From assembly GCF_026626635.1 (NCBI RefSeq), contig NZ_JAPNKA010000001.1, forward strand, positions 8,184,001 to 8,248,000: 64,000 nt of DNA, given 5' to 3'. Under the pieces are notes generated by a model. That model ran no database searches. It was not told the DNA's origin and was given only the letters and a program-made list of their open reading frames with translations. This document shows positions 25,290 to 34,475 of the stretch, one piece after another (the stretch's first letter is position 1; each line of letters opens with the position of its first letter). Position numbers and translations under genes: made by a program. Source of the DNA: Archangium lansingense (GTDB lineage: Bacteria; Myxococcota; Myxococcia; Myxococcales; Myxococcaceae).

Positions 25290-27029
25290 TCAGTCCCAGA
25301 AGTCCTTCGGATCCAAGCCCTGATCCCGCAGCGTCTTCCTCCAGCGCTTCTGCCCACTGATGCCCATCTTGCTGAGGGGGACCGGGGGCCTCTTCTCAGA
25401 CGAGGGCCCGACGGAACCGGAAACACTCGGAGTCGTCAGGACGGACGGGAGGGGGGGAGGCGGCAGACGCGATTCTAGGACGATCGTGGGCGACGGCGTC
25501 ACGATGGGTGTGCTGACCAGCGGCTTCGGCAGCACTTCCTCTTTCTTGGGGAGCACCGGATCCGGCAGCAGCTCGTTCAGCTTCCCCATGATGGCTTCGA
25601 CATCCCCGACGGCGAATCCCCCCGTGGCCTCGGAGCCCTTCTTCGCGACGCGCACGTCGTACCACTTTCCCACCAGGCGGCGGATTTCCGCCGAAGTCTT
25701 GGGGTAGTAGTACGCGAAATCTCTCCAGTACTCGCATCCCGCCTCGTCGACTTGCTCCCAAGGGTAGCCCTGGCTCACGAGGTAGAGATCGAAGAACTTG
25801 TTGAACGTGGTGCCTCGCACCCGGTGATACTCGGTCTTGGCTTTGGCCAGCCGGTCCCGGTTGGTGCCCGCGGTCTCCTTCGTGGCCGCGTCGAGGAGCT
25901 TGGCGATCGCGCTGGGATCGCTCAGTCCTAGTGCAGACTTGATCGCCTGGCCGGTCCGGGTCGGCAACTGGGACAGCGCCAACCGCTGGAACGAGGGCGG
26001 GGGAGGAGGTAGCCGCAGGCCTGATCTACCGACTTCTTCATCACCGACTTCTTCATCCTTGTCCATGGGGCGGCCGAGCAGCCGCAACGGCCCCACCCAC
26101 TTCTTCATGCGATCCTGTTGAGGGTTGTCCGTCTCCTCCATGTAGACGGTGGGGATGCCGATGAGCGCCGGGCCTTCCAGGCCCCCGCTGCGCATGCCGA
26201 GGTTCACCATCTGGGCATTGCGGCCGTACAGGAACGCGAAGAGGGTGAGCTGTCCACGCCGACCCCACGCCTCGTTCCAGCCCGGAGCCTTCCAGAACTC
26301 CATCAGGTCGACGCAGTGGTCCTTGAGCAACTTGTTCTTCGGCTGGGACAGATCCAGGCGATCGCCCGTCAGCGCGATGGTCCACTCCGGCAGGCCCACC
26401 TCCCTGCGCTTGGCGTTCGCCTCGACGATGCGCTGGACGATCTGACGCACCCCCTGGACGCTGGTGTCCAGCTCCAGGTGCGCGGTGGCCTTGGGCTTGC
26501 GCTTGTTGATGCGGACCCAGAGCAAGACCCGGGGCCTGTAGGGATCCAGCAGCTTCTTCCGTGCGGGATCGTTCTCGAGAAAGATCTTGATGTTCCCCTG
26601 GATGTCGTCCCGGGTGAAGTGATCGACGATGCGTTCCCAGGTGAAGACCTTGGAGACGATGTCCGTGGCCATGCCGATGCGGAGCAGCTCCACGGTGTCG
26701 CTGCTCTTCAGGGCCTTGAACAGCCCCCGGATACCGGTGGCACCGGACTGGTTCAGCCTGCCGAACTCTCCCGTGATGCCCTTGAGGTACGTCTGAGGGT
26801 TGGGGACCAGGCCAACCGTGACGCGCGCGGCGCACTGCGCATCCCCCAGGATCTCTTTGTAGAACGCCATGAGCCGATCGGATTGATCGTCCATGACGTC
26901 CAGGTAGTCCTGATCCGTGCCCTTCAAGATGAGCACACAGACCGCGGGGTCGAGGAGCATGGAGGCAGCGACGCCGAACATGTCGCCGCTCATGTATCCG
27001 CCCTGCATGATGACTTTGTACTTGGGCAT
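25290..27029 (-). CDS. Large cytoplasmic protein of unknown function, possible glycosyltransferase-like fold
   Basis: 579 residues from the ATG at 27027-27029 (start MPKYKVIMQGGYMSGDMFGV, AAGGGGG upstream). No signal peptide. The N-terminal ~370 residues alternate hydrophobic strands and helices. The segment NLGMRSGGLEGPALIGIPTVY and the preceding TIALTGDRLD recall the nucleotide-sugar-binding half of GT-B-like glycosyltransferases, but I cannot name a family. A basic helical region follows (~400-480), then a Pro-rich linker (PPPPLPSVLTTP) and a short conserved-looking basic tail ending GLDPKDFWD. The Pro-rich linker before a small C-terminal domain suggests a modular, perhaps exported or interaction-driven protein. 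It is transcribed convergently to the propeller kinase. Confidence 0.6.
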   Translation of the reverse strand: MPKYKVIMQGGYMSGDMFGVAASMLLDPAVCVLILKGTDQDYLDVMDDQSDRLMAFYKEILGDAQCAARVTVGLVPNPQTYLKGITGEFGRLNQSGATGIRGLFKALKSSDTVELLRIGMATDIVSKVFTWERIVDHFTRDDIQGNIKIFLENDPARKKLLDPYRPRVLLWVRINKRKPKATAHLELDTSVQGVRQIVQRIVEANAKRREVGLPEWTIALTGDRLDLSQPKNKLLKDHCVDLMEFWKAPGWNEAWGRRGQLTLFAFLYGRNAQMVNLGMRSGGLEGPALIGIPTVYMEETDNPQQDRMKKWVGPLRLLGRPMDKDEEVGDEEVGRSGLRLPPPPPSFQRLALSQLPTRTGQAIKSALGLSDPSAIAKLLDAATKETAGTNRDRLAKAKTEYHRVRGTTFNKFFDLYLVSQGYPWEQVDEAGCEYWRDFAYYYPKTSAEIRRLVGKWYDVRVAKKGSEATGGFAVGDVEAIMGKLNELLPDPVLPKKEEVLPKPLVSTPIVTPSPTIVLESRLPPPPLPSVLTTPSVSGSVGPSSEKRPPVPLSKMGISGQKRWRKTLRDQGLDPKDFWD

Positions 27030-27142
27030 GCCCCCTTGGATTTCGCACGGTTCCGGGCGCTTGTCGCGATAACGGCCAGGGGGCAGGGACCACCGTCTCA
27101 GCAAGATCGAAATCCGCGAGCATAGACAGATGGGGGCGCTGT

Positions 27143-27370
27143 TGAGGGTGAGGGCTGGAGCAGAGGGGCCAAGGAGGGCCGCTGACGGGTGCCGCAGGGG
27201 GGCTGTGGGCCCGGCCTGTGGAGAGCGGCAGGGAGTTGTTGGTCGTGGCTACGCCAGGCTCAACACCACGCCTGCTGGGGTGGCCCCTGCGCCGGTGCCC
27301 GTTTGGCAGCGCAGGGGAGCAGGGGGCTTGGGCCTGTTGGCTGTGGCGGCTCGGGCCTCAATACCCCTCA
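27143..27370. repeat. Dispersed ~200-bp repeat, copy B
   Basis: Counterpart of 17761-17950 (see that entry for the shared blocks). This copy is slightly longer, with extra sequence in the middle. It fills most of the gap between the divergent genes at 27029 and 27487, so it lies in the promoter region of the beta-lactamase-like gene and may affect its expression. Confidence 0.5.
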
Positions 27371-27486
27371 CGCAATGGGTTTGGGGGCGCTGCGTAGAGA
27401 GCACGGAGCCGAACGTGCGCTCGGGCAATGGGCCACTCTGGCGTCCGGAACCTGGCAACGTGGCCGCAGCTCTCCCAGGAGAATGT

Positions 27487-29319
27487 ATGAAGCGCGTCGC
27501 CCCCCACTGTGTCGTCGCATTGCTAGTGCCCACGCTCGTGCTCGCGGCGAGCCCCACCGGGGGGAGTGCACCGACGACACCGGCCGAGCTGCGCCAGACC
27601 CTGACCGAGCTGATGCGCGAAGAGCACGTTCCAGGTGCGAGCTATGCCGTGTTCGACCGCAACGGCACCGTACTCAGCGAGAGCCTCGGGCTGGCCGACC
27701 ACGACACCCGGGCCCCGGTCAGCGAAGGAACGTTGTTTCGCCTCGGGTCGATCACGAAGACGGTGACGGCGATCGCCATCCTGCAGCTCGTCGAGCAGGG
27801 CCACTTCAGCCTGCAGACGCCGGTCTCGGACCTGCTGCCGGCCGCGCCCATCGACAATGAATTTCACGCCAGCGACCCGGTCCGCGTGGTTCATCTCCTG
27901 ACCCACACGGCGGGCTTCGACGATACGCATGCCAAGGCCTTCTTCAGCCCCGTGGAGCGCCGCGGGCACCACCTGGAGAGCAGCATCGCCAATCCCGAGC
28001 CGCTGGTGGTGCGCTGGCGCCCCGGGACGTTCGAGAGCTACAGCAACCCGGGGTATGTGCTGCTCGGCGCAATCCTGGAAGCCCACTACCGGCAGCCGTG
28101 GGACGAGATCGTCTCCAGCAAGGTCTTGAAGCCGCTGGGAATCGAGCAGACGGCTGCCCTGACCACGGAGGCGGCGAAGCGGGACCATGCCGAGGGCCAC
28201 ACCGGCAGCGACATGCGCCGGACCGCCATGCCCTTCGAGCAGACGCAGGCCGACGGAGCCCTGTGGTGCAACGCGAAGGACCTGGCCAGGCTCGGCCGTT
28301 TCCTGCTCACCGATGGCACGTCCGCACCCGGCGTGCTGCAGCCCGAGACCGTCCGCGCAATGAGGCGGGCCCAGGGGACACTCGGCGTGGGCGCGCAACT
28401 GGCCTACGGCCCGGGGCTGGGCCTTCACCCCCGGATCGTGAACGGCGGACTGTGGCTGGGCCATACCGGTGGTGTGCTGGGCGCGAAAGCGAGCCTGCAC
28501 TTTCACGCCGAGCAAGGCATGGGCTACGTGCTGTTGGTCAACAGCGAGAACACGCTGCGCAAGCTCGAGACACCGCTCGCTGCCTACATCTCCGGGCAGA
28601 CGCAGTGGAAGGCGCCCACTGCCGCGGCCCGCCCGATCCAGAGCGATGTCGATGGGTGGTATCGCGTCGTCAACCCGCGCATCTCGCTGCTCAGCCTTCC
28701 CACCTACCTGTTCAGCGTCGGGCATGTACAGGCGCAGGGGGACCAGCTGAAGATCTCGCCCTTCGTGACAGGCATGGGCTACGAGGCGAGCCTGAAGCAT
28801 CACGGCAACGGACTGCTCGCCGATACGGACTACGGAGACGTCGTCAACGGTGTCGTGCTCCGCGATGAGGGCGGGGCCCCCAGCGGCCTCGAGCTGGGCG
28901 GCGACAGCTTGCGGCGCACGTCCATGGCGGCGGCGGTGTTTCCTCAACTGAGCGTGATGCTGGCGCTGCCGCTCTTGCTGAGCACGCCCTTCGGACGGCG
29001 CAACGCCCTGCGCAACCGCTGGGTGCGCCGCCTTCCCAGCCTGGCCTTGCTGGTGTTGGTGCTCGGCATCGTCTGCGCGACGAATCTCGAGTTCCGCCTG
29101 CTGGGCCAGATGAACTGGCAGACCGTGGGAGTCTGGGCCGCGACCGTCCTCTTCCCGGCGCTGGCCCTGGCTGGTGTCGCCGTCAGTGTCCGCACCTGGC
29201 GCCAGGAAACCGGGAGGGTGGCCAGGTGGCGCTGCCTGCTGGGGTCCGCGTCCGCGCTGGTCCTCAGCCTCTGGCTCGGGGCCTTTCACCTGATACCCTT
29301 CGCGCTGTGGCGGTGGTAG
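27487..29319 (+). CDS. Serine hydrolase (beta-lactamase / penicillin-binding-protein-like) with C-terminal membrane domain
   Basis: 610 residues from the ATG at 27487 (AGGAGA 5 nt upstream). Signal peptide ~1-22 (VVALLVPTLVLAA). Residues ~35-370 are the class C beta-lactamase/DD-peptidase fold: SxxK motif GSITKT (nucleophile Ser ~89), YxN motif ESYSNPGY (~185), and HTG box GHTGGV (~325) in place of KTG. These enzymes act on beta-lactams, peptidoglycan stems or small esters, and many members are esterases or peptidases rather than resistance enzymes. A linker of ~100 residues leads to four predicted membrane helices (~481-610). The catalytic domain would thus be anchored on the periplasmic face. 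The open frame extends further upstream through the repeat but lacks coding character. Confidence 0.88.
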   Translation: MKRVAPHCVVALLVPTLVLAASPTGGSAPTTPAELRQTLTELMREEHVPGASYAVFDRNGTVLSESLGLADHDTRAPVSEGTLFRLGSITKTVTAIAILQLVEQGHFSLQTPVSDLLPAAPIDNEFHASDPVRVVHLLTHTAGFDDTHAKAFFSPVERRGHHLESSIANPEPLVVRWRPGTFESYSNPGYVLLGAILEAHYRQPWDEIVSSKVLKPLGIEQTAALTTEAAKRDHAEGHTGSDMRRTAMPFEQTQADGALWCNAKDLARLGRFLLTDGTSAPGVLQPETVRAMRRAQGTLGVGAQLAYGPGLGLHPRIVNGGLWLGHTGGVLGAKASLHFHAEQGMGYVLLVNSENTLRKLETPLAAYISGQTQWKAPTAAARPIQSDVDGWYRVVNPRISLLSLPTYLFSVGHVQAQGDQLKISPFVTGMGYEASLKHHGNGLLADTDYGDVVNGVVLRDEGGAPSGLELGGDSLRRTSMAAAVFPQLSVMLALPLLLSTPFGRRNALRNRWVRRLPSLALLVLVLGIVCATNLEFRLLGQMNWQTVGVWAATVLFPALALAGVAVSVRTWRQETGRVARWRCLLGSASALVLSLWLGAFHLIPFALWRW

Positions 29320-29340
29320 CGGCGACCTCGCCTTCACCCG

Positions 29341-29372
29341 GCGGTTCTGGCGCCCGCCAGGCGCGGAACCGC
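29341..29372. terminator. Nested hairpin between convergent genes
   Basis: A 7-bp stem GCGGTTC / GAACCGC encloses a smaller CTGGC/GCCAG hairpin, 22 nt after the serine hydrolase stop and before the convergent gene end at 29407. It lacks a T-tract, so it is a candidate bidirectional terminator only. Confidence 0.4.
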
Positions 29373-29406
29373 TGGCGCTGGCGGCGGGATGTCGGCGACG
29401 AGCTGC

Positions 29407-30510
29407 TCAGCGTCCCTGCGAACCACTGCGTTTCGGGCGCAAGATCGCCACCTCTCCGTCGAACGCCCCTTCTCCCAGGCGCGAGCGGTGGAGCGCCTCG
29501 GGCCCCGCATGCAAGACGAGATCATCCGCGTCCAGGAGCCCGTTCGCGTTCTCGTCCGAGTAGAAGACCCCCACGTGCTGGAACTGCCTCGCGCGCGGGT
29601 ACCGCACGGCGAGCAGATCGCCCGGCCGGACGCTCTCGCCAATGGGTAGAGCGCGCTCCGGTACGCCCTGACGGAGCTGGACCGTGACCGCCCTGGGGAA
29701 CTCCTCCACCAGCGCGGCGACGTTGAAGTCGCGCTCGAGCGGCTGGCCCATCCAGCGGGCGCGCGCGGCCATGAGCACGTCCGCGCAGTCCACGCCGATG
29801 TAGTGGTAGCTCTGGTGCGGAACGGAGCCGAACAGGCCCGGGACATTGAAGAACGAAGTGACGTAGCCCAGGTACCCCTCCCCCTCGCGGATGGAGACTC
29901 GGAACACCTTGGGCGAAAGCCCTCGGTAATCGCTCTGTTCGAGCCCCGGAGAGCGCGAGGTAGCGCCGCCCTCCTCCACCTCGGCCTGGAACCAGAAGGT
30001 GCCCACGTCTTCCACGTAGTGGGGCGCCTTGGCCGGATGCGGCTCCAGCTCCTCGCCACGGAGGACTCTCCCGGAAGCGTCGAGCGGGCTGATCTCCCAG
30101 CGGCCGCGCAAGCTCCGGAGCTCCTCACGGAGGTATGGAATCTTCCCCCACCCTGCCCACGCGTACGGGGAAGGCTCCCAGGGATGGTTGGCGTTCTTGT
30201 AGTAGCGCGAGAGGTCCGCGTAGATGCGGTACCAGCGAATCGTGGCGTTTGGGCGGGGAGCCACACGCAGGGCTATCGCCTCTCCCTTGTGTGGCGAGAT
30301 GGACGCCCCGCGCATCCACCGCCCGGAGCCAACGCGGGCCTCGATCGAAAGGTCTCCAGCCCAGGACGAGAGGGCGGCCAGCAGGCTCGCCGAGAAGATC
30401 AGCGCTCGTGAGAACACGGGCCGAAGGGTAACACCCGCAGACCATATTGGGTGGGTCGACCGTGTCGTCTCAGTCAAAGACTTCTCAAATACTCGCGTTC
30501 TGGAAGTCAT
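29407..30510 (-). CDS. Exported protein with NlpC/P60-like Cys-His pair
   Basis: 367 residues from the ATG at 30508-30510. The signal peptide VFSRALIFSASLLAALSSWA begins only at about residue 32, so a GTG at 30415-30417 may be the true start although it has no ribosome-binding site. After an N-terminal beta-rich region, a C-terminal domain has HYIGVDCADVLMAARA (candidate catalytic Cys) and RQFQHVGVFYSDEN...DLVLHAG (candidate His). It also has a GDLLAVRY turn, the layout of NlpC/P60-type cysteine peptidases that cut peptidoglycan stem peptides. A calcium-loop-like DENANGLLDADD lies between. The peptidase role is inferred from motif order only. Confidence 0.65.
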   Translation of the reverse strand: MTSRTRVFEKSLTETTRSTHPIWSAGVTLRPVFSRALIFSASLLAALSSWAGDLSIEARVGSGRWMRGASISPHKGEAIALRVAPRPNATIRWYRIYADLSRYYKNANHPWEPSPYAWAGWGKIPYLREELRSLRGRWEISPLDASGRVLRGEELEPHPAKAPHYVEDVGTFWFQAEVEEGGATSRSPGLEQSDYRGLSPKVFRVSIREGEGYLGYVTSFFNVPGLFGSVPHQSYHYIGVDCADVLMAARARWMGQPLERDFNVAALVEEFPRAVTVQLRQGVPERALPIGESVRPGDLLAVRYPRARQFQHVGVFYSDENANGLLDADDLVLHAGPEALHRSRLGEGAFDGEVAILRPKRSGSQGR

Positions 30511-30650
30511 CTTTCCCCGCTCCGCCTCCCTAAAAATCCTGTTGATTCCCATACACATCCATGAGAACCATATTTCCGCGATAAGCAGAAAGTTACTGCC
30601 TTGTCGAAAAGCAGGACATCACCGTTTTATCGGAGATTGGAAATAATCCA

Positions 30651-31841
30651 ATGACATACCGACGCGTCGATGTTGCTTCTTCCCGTGGATGGCGGTGGGG
30701 CGTGGTTCTCCTGACGGCGATGGTCGGGTGCGCTCAAGAAACGGAAGCGCCGACTCCCACCGAACAAGAGTCCGTTCGCGCCCTCGAGCAGCGCTCGCTG
30801 CACCTGTCGCCGCCCGCTGGGTGCACGGAGATCACCATGGGCGAGCTTAAAACTGGCATCGAGCTGACGCCCGTGCAGTACGGGCCGCAGCCGCTGTATC
30901 GCGGAGAGTTCGGGAGCTTCGGAGACCCCGCGTTCGCAGACACCGCGTATATCCGGTTGGACGTGAACACTGCCCCGGGGCTCTATGACCTGGCCACCGG
31001 CGGCACCAACCTGTTCGCGTGCGAGCAGTGCGTTTATGGCTACCAGGATGTCACGAGTCCGACGCAAAAGACCTTCGTGGCCGAGTCGGGCTCGCTCCTG
31101 CTCGCGCTCAAGGTCTCCCCGCAACAGACCGCCGGTGCGCTCGCCAACGTGACCCTGCGCGAGTCGGTCGCCGCTGCGCCGCTCTCCGCCCCTTACAAAG
31201 GCACCGCACCGGTGGCGGGCGGTGAGTGCCGGTGGATCCGGTTCGCGACCTGGGACACCACCCGCCCCGGTGGTTGCGATCCGCGCGAAGGCTCGCTGAC
31301 CTCGAACCTGCCGGGCCACACCTGCGTCGCCGAGGACGCCGCGGCCACGGATGGCACGCTCGAGAAGTCGCTCGGCACCAAGACGCAAGGCGAGGCGTGC
31401 ACGCAGACACCGGCCAGCGAGAACCAGCTCGCGTCGACGGACTGCGCCCCTGGCTACGCCTGTACCAGCGCCTATACCGAGGCGCGGCAGTGTCTCGCCA
31501 CGTGCGATTTCATGGCCGCGGACCCGGGCTGCCCCACCGGCACCGTGTGCGGCGTCTATGGCTTGTGCATCCAGCAGTCCGTCATGGAGCCCATCGGCTA
31601 CCTCTTCGACCCCGCCCTCATCGGCGAGTCCTGCACCGCCGGCTTTGCCGAGTTCTGCGGCGTCGAGGGTGCGCGAGGCGTCTGCGCGGACCTGACGGGC
31701 GCGGGCCATGGCACCTGCTATCGCTATGCGCGCGCTCGCTCGGAGTGCGGCGCAGGCGAGGAGCTCGGCTTTGTCTCCTACCCGCTCACTGGCGGCGGGT
31801 TCGATCGCACCTACGGGTGGTGCTATCCCGACGGCCTGTAA
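30651..31841 (+). CDS. Cys-rich lipoprotein of unknown function
   Basis: 396 residues. A lipoprotein signal ends in the lipobox TAMVGC (Cys ~27) followed by an acidic linker (AQETEAPTPTEQES). The mature part has about 20 cysteines, mostly in the second half (CEQC, CDPREG, CTQTP, DCAPGYACTS, CLATCDF, GCPTGTVCG). These resemble the loosely repeated C-rich modules of myxobacterial surface lipoproteins. No catalytic motif was found. It has its own terminator 9 nt downstream and an A+T-rich upstream region shared with the divergent gene at 30510. Confidence 0.7.
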   Translation: MTYRRVDVASSRGWRWGVVLLTAMVGCAQETEAPTPTEQESVRALEQRSLHLSPPAGCTEITMGELKTGIELTPVQYGPQPLYRGEFGSFGDPAFADTAYIRLDVNTAPGLYDLATGGTNLFACEQCVYGYQDVTSPTQKTFVAESGSLLLALKVSPQQTAGALANVTLRESVAAAPLSAPYKGTAPVAGGECRWIRFATWDTTRPGGCDPREGSLTSNLPGHTCVAEDAAATDGTLEKSLGTKTQGEACTQTPASENQLASTDCAPGYACTSAYTEARQCLATCDFMAADPGCPTGTVCGVYGLCIQQSVMEPIGYLFDPALIGESCTAGFAEFCGVEGARGVCADLTGAGHGTCYRYARARSECGAGEELGFVSYPLTGGGFDRTYGWCYPDGL

Positions 31842-31849
31842 GTTGCCCA

Positions 31850-31885
31850 TCACCTGCCCGAGTGCGAGCTGGCTCGGGCAGGTGA
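31850..31885 (+). terminator. Strong hairpin after the Cys-rich lipoprotein gene
   Basis: A perfect 13-bp stem, TCACCTGCCCGAG / CTCGGGCAGGTGA, with a 10-nt loop, 8 nt after the stop codon. There is only a weak T-run, but the stem is the most stable in the neighbourhood and could serve both convergent units. Confidence 0.65.
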
Positions 31886-31922
31886 CACGGGTTCTCCCTA
31901 CTTCGACCCTGCGCAATGAGTT

Positions 31923-32580
31923 CTAGCGGGTCACCGGGCGCGGTGGGGTTTCTTCCCGAAAGACCAGCAGCCCATCCATGACCGTTGCCCAGGGGGCCGT
32001 CATCCACGAGTAGTACAAGGGACGGGCCACCCTGGGCCCGAGGTCACGAAGCTGCCCCCCATCCAGATACCGGGTGTCAGCGGTGTGGCTCGAGAACGCC
32101 CAGCCCTCCAGGGAGTCAATCGGTGCGGGCGCGATGGCATGTGTGCGAGCAGTGCTGCCGGTGGAATAGCTCCCGGAGAGCGCGGAAAAGCCAAGCACGA
32201 ATGACTGCGCCCCGAACTTCTCATGGACATAGGACCCGAAGGGAATCCTATGTCGTTCGTCTGTATCCAGGCTCTTGAGGTCTTTCGCTGCATGAATGGT
32301 GGCAAGCCAGACAATGGCCTTTCTGGGCCTGGGCGACTGGGATGATGAAGGCATCGTATTGGCACTCCTCCACGAGCCTGCGGGTCAATTCGACCTTGAA
32401 GGTGATGGTCCTGCCATTTCCGTGATTGGCTCCCTCGCCAAGCAGCGCGAGCCGCTTGTCGCAAAGGTCACGAACGAGCCGGTCGGCGTCAGATACCCCC
32501 ACGGTCCCCTGCGCAGCCGCGCCTCTGGAGGGCGCGGCACAGCTCGAAAGCAAAGGTAACAGGAGCAGGAGGTATCTCAT
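31923..32580 (-). pseudogene. Erythromycin-esterase-like gene with internal deletion and frameshift
   Basis: The N-terminal part (lipoprotein signal MRYLLLLLPLLSSC, then LVRDLCDKRLALLGEGANHG and FKVELTRRLVEECQYDAFI) and the C-terminal part (KAIVWLATIHAAKDL ... RIPFGSYVHEKFGAQSFVLG) both match the erythromycin esterase superfamily. They lie in different frames and are joined at about 32320-32350, with roughly 200 central residues missing, including most of the expected active-site His/Glu positions. The gene is therefore broken. The intact family consists of periplasmic or cytoplasmic hydrolases, some inactivating macrolides. The two halves encode 100 and 130 residues. Confidence 0.75.
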
Positions 32581-32666
32581 TCGCATGTTTTCCAACTCCT
32601 CAAACTTCAAAACGAGTGCGTAGAGCGCCGTCAGGTCGTCGATGTGGACGTTCCACCTGCCCTGAT

Positions 32667-32688
32667 TCCTCCCCCAAATAGGGGAGGA
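32667..32688. promoter_or_regulatory. Inverted repeat upstream of divergent transcription
   Basis: A perfect 8-bp inverted repeat TCCTCCCC / GGGGAGGA with a 6-nt A+T-rich centre (CAAATA). It lies 52 nt before the ATG at 32740, just upstream of a possible -10 (TTATACACT, about 32706-32714). Its position suits an operator; it could also be a weak terminator. Confidence 0.4.
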
Positions 32689-32739
32689 CGGCCTCGCGGG
32701 GACAAATTATACACTTGAGAGAAGAAAAGCAGGAACTCC

Positions 32740-33240
32740 ATGCTACGTAGTGCACTGCGCCCGTTTTCTGTGGTCGCCGGGTTGTCTTTCTCGTTGGCGC
32801 TCCCCGCGCTGGCGGCGGCCCCATCGGCCAACATCGGGAGCCTCGAATGCGAAGGCATTCGTGAGTTGCAATCCCTGGTCAAGGAGCAGCAGTCCATCCT
32901 GGCGCAGAACAATGCCTACGCGGTCAATCTGACGGATTTGATCGCAGCGGGATACATGCCCGCGGCGTGCCCGGATGGCTCGCGAGTGAGCGTGTCAGGG
33001 CCCAACTTCGTGGGGGGTTGTCACTTCACTTATGGGCTGGTGTCCGTGGTGAACAATCCACAAACGGGTGACTTCGCGTTCGAAGCCGTGGCCCTGGGTG
33101 TCGCGGGGACGCCGTCCGCGGGACTCGAATTGTATATCACCCGGATCGTAAGCCGTTACCACGACTTCACCGAAGCCTATATGTACCGCAAGGGAGTGTT
33201 CAGCGAGGTGGATTTGAATACGTGCTCGCAGGCCGAGTAG
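32740..33240 (+). CDS. Exported protein of unknown function
   Basis: 166 residues. A classical signal peptide (residues 1-26, core VVAGLSFSLALPALAA) directs export. The mature protein starts with an amphipathic helix (GIRELQSLVKEQQSILAQNN). It has three cysteines (~38, ~79, ~88) in the first part plus one near the C-terminus (NTCSQAE), likely two disulphides. The helical start and Gly-rich body resemble secreted pilin-like or minor structural proteins, but there is no prepilin cleavage site. The family is not recognised. It lies downstream of an inverted repeat and a plausible promoter and is followed by the Pro-rich gene at 33300. Confidence 0.65.
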   Translation: MLRSALRPFSVVAGLSFSLALPALAAAPSANIGSLECEGIRELQSLVKEQQSILAQNNAYAVNLTDLIAAGYMPAACPDGSRVSVSGPNFVGGCHFTYGLVSVVNNPQTGDFAFEAVALGVAGTPSAGLELYITRIVSRYHDFTEAYMYRKGVFSEVDLNTCSQAE

Positions 33241-33299
33241 TCTCGCGCCCGCCACCACCTGACTCGCGCAGCGCATCGCTGTGCAGAGGGCCTTCCGTC

Positions 33300-34472
33300 A
33301 TGAGCGTCCGGTCCACCAAGCCGCAGCCCCCCCCAGCGGCGTTTCCACGACCGGGCACCACACCGGGACCCACGGTTCGAGGCCCTCAGCAACAATCCCC
33401 CAAGAAGGAGCCCGCCAAGGCGGAATCCGGAAAGTCCTCCCCGCAGACAGGTGGCGCTGCGGGGAAGGCTGGGGCCAAGGGCGCGCCCACCGGCGGCACG
33501 CAAGGCCAGGAAGGGCTGGCCGCGGGTCGCTTCGCTGGCCTGCAGGACAAGCATGAGCAGCAGGGCCGCCCCGGGTTCGAGCGCCTCCAAGGGGGAGGCG
33601 CTCACGCCCCGCCTTACGGCCAGGAGCGTCCCGCCCAGCAGGCACCGGCCCCCGTTGCGCCGGAGCTCACCCAGCAGCGGAAGACGACGGAGCGCGAGAG
33701 TACGCCCTCGGAGCGTCCGGCCACGGAAGGCCGCGCAAAGCTGCGGGGTGTGGTGATGGAGCGGCTCCTGAACGAGATGAAGGACACTCACGAGCGACTG
33801 ACCCACTTCGCGAAGAACCCAGGCCGGCTCGGGGTCGTCAGCCTGAGCACGACGCTCGCGGAGAGCGCGTTCACCCACATACTGTGGAAGGAGCCGAGCA
33901 CCATTCCCGCGCGCCGGGTGACCCTGCTCAACATCCTGGGCCTTCCTCAATCCACGAGCGACGCGACGATGGCGCGCGAGCTGATGGGAGAGGTCCACCA
34001 GGCCTTCATGGACTTCCAGGCCAGCAAGCTGGGAATCGAGGCCTGGCAGAGGTACGACGAGGTGCTCCAGCGCTACGAGTCCATGGGAGTGCAGCCAGTG
34101 GTGCCCGGGCACGACACCGGCCCCATGCTGGCCGAGCTCCAGCGGCTGAATATCCCCCAGGAGCTGGACTTCACCCGCTCCATCCTGATGCACCCGCTGC
34201 TGCTGGGGGTGGCGCTCTCTCCGGATGAGGGTGATGCCGAATTTGTCATGGTGGCCGGACTGAGCGTGGCGGAGCTCGGCACGCTCGTCGCTCACATGCG
34301 CCGGCTCAATCCCCGGCTCACCAACAAGCTCGTGCGCCAACTGCTGTACCTGGCGACCTCGGACAAGAAGCGAGGCGTCCGCAAGAAGCTGGGAGATCCC
34401 GACCTGAAGGATGTGCAGGAGCTGGCCAGGCAGCTCCTGCGACTCCAGGTCACCCATCAGCTCTTCGTCTGA
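33300..34472 (+). CDS. Protein with Pro-rich head and helical body, unknown function
   Basis: 390 residues from the ATG at 33300 (an in-frame start at 33222 overlaps the preceding gene). The N-terminal ~130 residues are low complexity and rich in Pro/Gly/Gln/Lys, beginning MSVRSTKPQPPPAAFPRPG. The ~250-residue body is helical (VVMERLLNEMKDTHERLTHF, LGVVSLSTTLAESAFTHILW, LTNKLVRQLLYLATSDKKRG). There is no signal peptide or membrane helix. It faces the 877-residue gene at 34476 tail to tail with a 3-nt gap. Both products start M-x-x-R-S with proline runs, which suggests a related export or docking signal. A role as partner or immunity factor to the larger protein is inference. Confidence 0.6.
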   Translation: MSVRSTKPQPPPAAFPRPGTTPGPTVRGPQQQSPKKEPAKAESGKSSPQTGGAAGKAGAKGAPTGGTQGQEGLAAGRFAGLQDKHEQQGRPGFERLQGGGAHAPPYGQERPAQQAPAPVAPELTQQRKTTERESTPSERPATEGRAKLRGVVMERLLNEMKDTHERLTHFAKNPGRLGVVSLSTTLAESAFTHILWKEPSTIPARRVTLLNILGLPQSTSDATMARELMGEVHQAFMDFQASKLGIEAWQRYDEVLQRYESMGVQPVVPGHDTGPMLAELQRLNIPQELDFTRSILMHPLLLGVALSPDEGDAEFVMVAGLSVAELGTLVAHMRRLNPRLTNKLVRQLLYLATSDKKRGVRKKLGDPDLKDVQELARQLLRLQVTHQLFV

Positions 34473-34475
34473 GCC

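Noticed and set aside
27130..27486. Longer N-terminus for the serine hydrolase
   Set aside because: The frame is open through the repeat, but the signal peptide and AGGAGA site fix the start at 27487.
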